A stretch of 56,656 nt of DNA from an uncultured Chlamydiae bacterium (GTDB lineage Bacteria; Chlamydiota; Chlamydiia; Chlamydiales; Rhabdochlamydiaceae): positions 1 to 56,656 of the forward strand of contig CAIJXB010000024.1 in NCBI GenBank assembly GCA_903824495.1, given 5' to 3'. The position numbers were made by a program, and so were the translations under genes. Below are positions 51,892-56,656 of this stretch, piece after piece (within the stretch, counting starts at the first letter, position 1; each line of letters begins with the position of its first letter). Under the pieces are notes generated by a model that was not told the DNA's origin, made no database searches, and saw only the letters and a program-made list of their open reading frames with translations.

Positions 51892-52917
51892 TTAGGGGGG
51901 AGTTTGATGCCCAAATCTAAAGAAGTCTTCAGACTCAATGATAAAGGAGTCAGTACCTTGCGGTACAAGCAGCCATTTGTAGTGGTGGTTCCTTTCAAAA
52001 AGAGAAGAAAGCGTGTCAATTGAGATATTCAAGATCTTGTCTTCTTTTTGTTTGCCGTCTAGCATTTCAAACGGAATAGGTCCTATGCGAGCTGCTGGTT
52101 TTGCTAAATCAAACGCAAAAAGAGAAAACGATTTATAATACGGGGAGGCTTTGATTGGGATCTCAATATGGCCTAGATTTTTTTGGACATGCTTAAACAT
52201 TTGAGGGGGACGATGGGGAAGTTTTCTTTTCAAAGACGAGGTCATGTTTTTCCCTGAATCGATCATTTTGATCGAGTAGCTGAAATGTCCATTGCTCGCT
52301 TCGATCCAAGAAGGAAAAGTGGAGAGCTCTTTCGGTGGAAAGTAAAGAGTGATTTGGCAAGAAGAGAGCAGAGAAGAATCTTCTGGCCAAAAAGCTTTCC
52401 AAGCTTCAGCTGCAGCTTTGATTTTCTCTCCTTCTTGTACAAAAGGGGGATTCCATACCTTTCTACGGTCTTGATCATCGTCTTTAGGAGAAGGACCTAT
52501 TTTTTTTCGATCTCCTTGCTCGATCTTCACTAAAGGTAAAGAGAGAAGTTTAGAAAGAAAATGACCGGACTCGTCGAGATAAAGCCATCCTTTTTTAGAA
52601 AAAGAATACGCTTCCAAAAGCTGAAATGTTTTAGGATCAATTTCGTATTGGATCCAAGAAGAATGTCCAGGAGCTCCCTTAGTCATCCACTCCTTCCAAT
52701 CGATGGAGGATTTGTTGATGAGATGAGCTGGAACGCTTACTTCTTCAAAGAGGAGGCTGTCTGCGCTAGATTCTCGAAGAAGCAGCAACGAATAGTTGCG
52801 ATCTTGCTCAGTGACCATGTAATCGCCAGGCATGCCCTCTAAAACTCGATCTGCCAGTTTAAATGAGCAGCAAGTCAATACAAGAATAGCAGCGGCTAAA
52901 AATCTCCAAATACGCAT
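51892..52917 (-). CDS. Exported hypothetical protein
   Basis: The 341-aa protein has a hydrophobic leader (residues 6-17) ending LTCCSF, which may be a weak lipobox, so it could be a lipoprotein. The rest is a mixed fold with many aromatic and charged residues; no motif is recognised. Repeated short segments such as LYFPPKELSTFPSWIEASNGHFSYSIKM suggest beta strands. AAGGG lies close to the ATG. It stands alone, convergent with the PhnA-like gene and divergent from the 53049 gene. I cannot name its family. Confidence 0.6.
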   Translation of the reverse strand: MRIWRFLAAAILVLTCCSFKLADRVLEGMPGDYMVTEQDRNYSLLLLRESSADSLLFEEVSVPAHLINKSSIDWKEWMTKGAPGHSSWIQYEIDPKTFQLLEAYSFSKKGWLYLDESGHFLSKLLSLPLVKIEQGDRKKIGPSPKDDDQDRRKVWNPPFVQEGEKIKAAAEAWKAFWPEDSSLLSSCQITLYFPPKELSTFPSWIEASNGHFSYSIKMIDSGKNMTSSLKRKLPHRPPQMFKHVQKNLGHIEIPIKASPYYKSFSLFAFDLAKPAARIGPIPFEMLDGKQKEDKILNISIDTLSSLFERNHHYKWLLVPQGTDSFIIESEDFFRFGHQTPP

Positions 52918-53048
52918 ACCCTTAAGCCTATTCCTCTAAAATTCGCATTGTATCTGATTGGATATTTAATTGAAGTTGATTTTTATTCTTTAAAAAAATA
53001 TCTAATATATTAATTAAGCTGTTTTTATTTTTCACTTAAGGTGCTCTG

Positions 53049-53363
53049 TTGTTTAAACCTGTTTGTTTTTTTCTTTTTTTAGTCGTTTGTGGTGGGGCAC
53101 AGGGGAAAGAGTCTCAGATTCGAAAGGAGCAGCTTGAAAAAATCGAAAAAAGTATTGTAGCTTTAGAGGAAGAAAAAAGTCGCTATCAAAAAAAAAGAGC
53201 CAAGCATTTAGACAAGGGCGCTCTTTGGCAGTTTCATAAAGACCACTCCTTGGAATCTAAAAGGGAGTATTTTTTAGCTGACAAAGACCAAGATAAGATC
53301 CATCTTATCGATCTCAAAATCAAGAACCTACTCGAAGAAAAGCAAGAGCTTTTAGAGGAATAA
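53049..53363 (+). CDS. Small exported coiled-coil protein
   Basis: The 104-aa protein has a signal peptide (residues 1-19) and a charged, helical rest with coiled-coil spacing: QLEKIEKSIVALEEEKSRYQ and DLKIKNLLEEKQELLEE. The start is TTG at 53049 with AAGG upstream; no ATG precedes the signal peptide. It may be periplasmic. Its 3' end overlaps the convergent DUF167 gene by 12 bp. The family is not recognised. Confidence 0.6.
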   Translation: MFKPVCFFLFLVVCGGAQGKESQIRKEQLEKIEKSIVALEEEKSRYQKKRAKHLDKGALWQFHKDHSLESKREYFLADKDQDKIHLIDLKIKNLLEEKQELLEE

Positions 53364-53627
53364 GGAGTCAATTTTTTTCTTTGCATCTTCCATTGAGATC
53401 CCTTCAATCTTCACTTGTTTTATTTTGGAAGTATGGCCTTTAAGCAAAGAGATCCGCGATTTAGCAATCCCTAGTATAGAAGACAGATAGGAGATGAGCT
53501 CCTCATTAGCATTTCCCTTCTCTGGGATAGCCCGAATTTTAACCTTTAAAAAATTTTCTTCCCATCCGAGAGCTTCTGTCCGAAAAGCTTTAGGGGAGGC
53601 TTTGATCCAAAAGGTGGCGTCTTTCAT
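53352..53627 (-). CDS. DUF167/YggU family protein
   Basis: The 91-aa protein has the YggU (UPF0235) pattern: FWIKASPKAFRTEA, VKIRAIPEKGNANEELISYLSSILGI and ISLLKGHTSKIKQVKIEG. The function is unknown; a homologue exists in Chlamydia. The ribosome site is weak. Its 3' end overlaps the small exported protein gene. Confidence 0.88.
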   Translation of the reverse strand: MKDATFWIKASPKAFRTEALGWEENFLKVKIRAIPEKGNANEELISYLSSILGIAKSRISLLKGHTSKIKQVKIEGISMEDAKKKIDSLFL

Positions 53628-53793
53628 CTTGACTCATATGGTTATAGCTGGGTAGAATACATGACAATTTTAATCAAAGTGTAAAACAATTATGTATTTT
53701 ACTCTAATGCATTTGCATCATCGCCTTTCTCATACTTCCTCGTAGTTTCCTTTTTGCTTTTTTTAAAATCATTTAATTTTTTTAGGTTCGGAT

Positions 53794-54996
53794 ATGAATA
53801 CTTCTCTTACGCTTAGCACTCCTTTTTCTTGGGGTCGATTTCTTAATGGGTCTCTCATGGTTTTTGGGACGACTGTAGGAGCTGGAATGCTCGGCATTCC
53901 TCTCATGACAGCGCAGGGGGGATTTGGATCTGCAATGGGTGTTACGCTTCTTGTGTGGCTCTTTATGATGATCACAGGCCTTTTGCTATTAGAAGTGACT
54001 TTTCATATGCCAAAAGGTGCGAACTTCATTACTCTTTCTTCCCACCTTTTAGGAAAAAAAGGCAAATGGATCACCATCGCTTTTTTTCTTTTTCTTTATT
54101 ACGCCTTTTTGGTGGCCTATTTTTCAGGGGGAGCTCCACTTTTAGGGGAGTGTCTTTCTTATTTCAATCTACCCCGCTCTTCTTCTTTAGAGCTAGGCCT
54201 CTTTGTATCTCTCTTTGGCGGGATTATCCTTTTAGGTACAAAGATTATCCATAGAGCAAACATGCTGCTGTCCATTGGTATGCTTGCGATTTTCCCAACG
54301 TTGATTGTTTTAGGCTCAGAAGAAGTAGCTCTTGAAAGACTTCTCCTTCTCAATCCGTTTTCTGTTTCTCTAGCGGCCATTCCTGTACTTTTTGGAGCTT
54401 TTGGTTTTCATAATGTGATCCCATCGCTTTCTAGCTATTTAGGTCAGGAGAAAAAGGCTCTTCGAGGAGCTGTGATTTTTGGAACCTTTTTAGCTCTTGC
54501 GCTGTACGTCATCTGGCAATGGCTTGTTTTGGGAACTTTATCCCCTGCTGTTTTAGAAGGTGTGCGTGAAAGAGGTCTTCCTGTTACTTATGCACTGGCA
54601 GAAGCTTCAAGCTTTAAAGTCTTCGCCCTCGGGCAAGTCTTTGCTTTTTTAGCATTGACGACTTCTTTTCTAGGAGTGTCGTTTTCACTCGTTGATTTCA
54701 TTAAAGACGGGCTTGAGCATGGTAAGCGCAGCTTCCCGCGCTTCTTCTACGTCTTTTTAGCTCTATTTCCTCCTCTTCTTTGTGTGTGGATCAATCCTCA
54801 TCTTTTTGATCGGGCCCTTGGTATTGCTGGAGGCTTTGGAGAAACCTTACTTAACGGTGTGCTTCCGGTTCTTCTTTTCTTAAAAGTTCAAGCTCTAAGA
54901 AAAACAGATCTGAAGAAAAGACATAAGACGTTTTTAGGAGCTCTTCTTTTCTTCTGTGTATGGGTTATATTCATTGAAGTGTCTCATCTTCTGTAA
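53794..54996 (+). CDS. tyrP: Aromatic amino acid permease, TyrP type
   Basis: The 400-aa protein has about eleven membrane helices and HAAAP-family features: GTTVGAGMLGIPLMTAQGGF near the N-terminus and FGAFGFHNVIPSLSSYLGQ in the middle. It imports tyrosine or tryptophan with protons across the inner membrane. Chlamydiae carry one or two tyrP genes. AGG precedes the ATG. It is alone on its strand; a DUF167 gene is divergent upstream. Confidence 0.92.
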   Translation: MNTSLTLSTPFSWGRFLNGSLMVFGTTVGAGMLGIPLMTAQGGFGSAMGVTLLVWLFMMITGLLLLEVTFHMPKGANFITLSSHLLGKKGKWITIAFFLFLYYAFLVAYFSGGAPLLGECLSYFNLPRSSSLELGLFVSLFGGIILLGTKIIHRANMLLSIGMLAIFPTLIVLGSEEVALERLLLLNPFSVSLAAIPVLFGAFGFHNVIPSLSSYLGQEKKALRGAVIFGTFLALALYVIWQWLVLGTLSPAVLEGVRERGLPVTYALAEASSFKVFALGQVFAFLALTTSFLGVSFSLVDFIKDGLEHGKRSFPRFFYVFLALFPPLLCVWINPHLFDRALGIAGGFGETLLNGVLPVLLFLKVQALRKTDLKKRHKTFLGALLFFCVWVIFIEVSHLL

Positions 54997-55055
54997 AGCT
55001 AGCTTAAAAAGCGACCTCTCAGTATAGTCTCGCTCCAATTTGTTTTGGGGGAGTT

Positions 55056-55874
55056 ATGAATGGTACAGAGGGTATTCCTTTTGTCGACTTTAACGGTAAT
55101 CAATATGTGCTTTTGAAAGAAGAAGAGAAACAGAATGATCCTAAAGATGTCGATAGCTCTGAAGGGTCGTTTGCTTCGATTAAGTTTAATGTCAACTTTA
55201 GTGCGCTAGGTAACAGTACGGCTCAATTGTTTGTCCGCTTGTTTAGCTTAAGAGATCAGGGGTCAAATACTTCGAGTTTGCTTGCCTCGGATCATAGTGA
55301 GCAAAACACTTCTGAGGCTCCCTCAAGTGAAGCCGCAAAAGGCAGACTATTTTGCTGTATCAAAGAAAGAAATCCTTTTCATATCACATGCCATACGAAT
55401 ACAAATTACGCATTAAGTGGGTTTGGAAGAGAAATGCGCATAAAATACTCGGGGGACGATCTGCTTCTTATGGGGTATTCTGTTGCACTGTTAGACTTTC
55501 TTTATAAAAATAAAGATACTGTAGATACGAGGTCAGGAGAACTTTGTTTCCCAATTGCCCTGCGAGCCAAAGAAGCAAAATCAGATACCGATTTTAACAA
55601 AATATTGCAAGACAGGGCCTCTTTGGAAACAATGATTGTATGGTTTAAAACCATGGGGAATCCAGGAGCGACATACAACTTTGATGAGCAAAGTCAGACC
55701 GCCATTCAGAGCCTCTTTTACAAGATAGGGCTGTCTGTCAATGTTGCGAAACAAAAGCCGCAAAGCTCCCTTTGTTTTAGGTCCAATGAAGTTGAGGAGA
55801 TTTTAAAGGACGTGGGAGCTTCTGGAGAGCTAGTCATGAGAGGAAACAATTTAGTTTCCTATTTTTCTGGTTAG
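55056..55874 (+). CDS. Hypothetical protein, unrecognised
   Basis: The 272-aa protein has no signal peptide or membrane segment. It has a Ser-rich linker (residues 75-105), then a globular domain starting FCCIKERNPFHITCH with four Cys or His residues close together, which might bind metal. The C-terminal part is helical (NEVEEILKDVG). GGGGAG is two bases before the ATG, a tight spacing. It is convergent with the 55886 gene, 11 bp apart. Composition suits a lineage-specific, possibly secreted effector, but no evidence for secretion is seen. Confidence 0.55.
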   Translation: MNGTEGIPFVDFNGNQYVLLKEEEKQNDPKDVDSSEGSFASIKFNVNFSALGNSTAQLFVRLFSLRDQGSNTSSLLASDHSEQNTSEAPSSEAAKGRLFCCIKERNPFHITCHTNTNYALSGFGREMRIKYSGDDLLLMGYSVALLDFLYKNKDTVDTRSGELCFPIALRAKEAKSDTDFNKILQDRASLETMIVWFKTMGNPGATYNFDEQSQTAIQSLFYKIGLSVNVAKQKPQSSLCFRSNEVEEILKDVGASGELVMRGNNLVSYFSG

Positions 55875-55885
55875 TCTAAAAAGGC

Positions 55886-56392
55886 TTAGACATAATCAGT
55901 TGCAGGTCTCGGCAATCGTAATGAGTAGACCTTCGATGACTTTTGAATCTTTTTAAATGCATCGATGATTTTATCGACTTTATGCCAGTCGATTTTATTG
56001 TTTTTCGTATCATAGCGTTCAAGAATTTCTAAAAGAGTGTTGATCTTTTCGGAAAAAGGAGTAACAGGCTTACCATCTATAAATTCTCTTAAATACGTAA
56101 CGGCTCTTTCTTTAGCGCCTTGGTTGAATATAAACGAGCGTTCCTCTCCCTTTTGAATATAGCTCGTTAGTTTTTTGATAAGGGTTTGCATGCTCATTGC
56201 AATCGTGATAGTTACTACATCTCTAAGAGGTTCATTGAACTCATTGAGTTTTATTTGGTTGTTATCGAAAATTTCTTTAACGATCATTACCAAAGAATCA
56301 GAGTTTTTAATGAACACCTGCATGGATTCTTGCTCAGAGCCAATTAGATTAGTAGATGCGTTTATCAAGAGTTTATTATAAATAGGAAGCAT
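55886..56392 (-). CDS. Hypothetical helical protein, unrecognised
   Basis: The 168-aa protein is nearly all helical, with no signal peptide. The C-terminus is basic (KKIQKSSKVYSLRLPRP). AAAGG lies five bases before the ATG. It is convergent with the 55056 gene. I do not recognise the family. Confidence 0.55.
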   Translation of the reverse strand: MLPIYNKLLINASTNLIGSEQESMQVFIKNSDSLVMIVKEIFDNNQIKLNEFNEPLRDVVTITIAMSMQTLIKKLTSYIQKGEERSFIFNQGAKERAVTYLREFIDGKPVTPFSEKINTLLEILERYDTKNNKIDWHKVDKIIDAFKKIQKSSKVYSLRLPRPATDYV

Positions 56393-56527
56393 AAATGCCT
56401 TTGGTTTTTTTTGTTCGGCAATTATGCTATAAAAATAAAAATAAATAAATGTTAAATAAAAGACTTTGCGTTAAAATTATTTATAATGTGTAAAGTATTT
56501 TGTTTGATAATTTGTTTTTTTGGTTGC

Positions 56528-56656
56528 TTATAGCTTTTGATATTTTTGGCTTAAGAGAAGATAAAGGTCATCAATCTTGTTTTGGAGCTCCAAAATCTGA
56601 GAGGGGAGCTTTGCTATCAGATCAGAGCTGCTAGTCTCATAGGCCTTAGCAAGATC
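56528..56656 (-). CDS. C-terminal end of an unknown protein (5' part outside window)
   Basis: On the minus strand 42 codons are open from the window edge to TAA at 56528-56530. They read DLAKAYETSSSDLIAKLP, then ILELQNKIDDLYLLLSQKYQ, which has coiled-coil spacing. The upstream part is not in the window, so the product cannot be named. Confidence 0.5.
   Translation of the reverse strand, partial: DLAKAYETSSSDLIAKLPSQILELQNKIDDLYLLLSQKYQKL

Overview
The window comes from a member of the Chlamydiota, most likely a chlamydia-like (environmental or amoeba-associated) lineage rather than the genus Chlamydia. Three core blocks keep gene orders known from Chlamydia trachomatis: groEL-groES-pepF; the HU/IHF-like gene, an exported hypothetical, accA and an MsbA-type ABC transporter; and ileS with a very large lepB. 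The tail of an Hc2-like histone, a TyrP-type permease, an orphan HPr and a CIRCE/HrcA-controlled groE operon agree with this. The genus cannot be fixed from the sequence alone.

Layout. 1-10 kb is mostly housekeeping: histone tail, AsmA-like membrane protein, GroEL/GroES, oligoendopeptidase F, HPr, a eukaryote-type protein kinase, bifunctional-nuclease-domain protein, ribose-5-phosphate isomerase, TyrRS and HU. 10-14 kb is the L,D-transpeptidase/accA/ABC exporter block. 14-26 kb mixes a DUF2442/DUF1796 pair, an MFS carrier with an OprB-type porin, a deaminase, an outer membrane protein, two overlapping secreted beta-propellers, an alcohol dehydrogenase and an exported GKRP-like SIS protein.

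26-42 kb is an accessory surface region. It holds an intimin-like inverse autotransporter with a beta-helix passenger, a glycine-rich classical autotransporter, a secreted 2OG-Fe(II) oxygenase divergent from a secreted GMC oxidoreductase, a small beta-barrel protein, and two secreted propellers that share one C-terminal module. Between these propellers lies a scar containing a duplicated barrel 3' end, a peptide-deformylase fragment and a rhuM fragment, followed by a DUF1398-DUF1415 pair.

42-51 kb holds tmRNA, ileS, a candidate F-box-like effector placed between ileS and lepB, lepB, a TPR-like protein and an exported sulfotransferase. 51-56.7 kb holds a PhnA C-terminal-domain protein, an intergenic region with DnaA-box-like words, small secreted proteins, a DUF167 protein, TyrP and unrecognised lineage-specific genes.

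Taken together, the conserved chlamydial backbone is interspersed with secreted and surface proteins and with eukaryote-like domains (kinase, F-box-like, GKRP-like, sulfotransferase). That pattern suits an intracellular bacterium that interacts with a eukaryotic host. The most novel-looking items are the shared C-terminal module on the two propellers, the exported GKRP-like protein, the kinase with an internal 24-bp tandem repeat, and the two structurally different autotransporters side by side.
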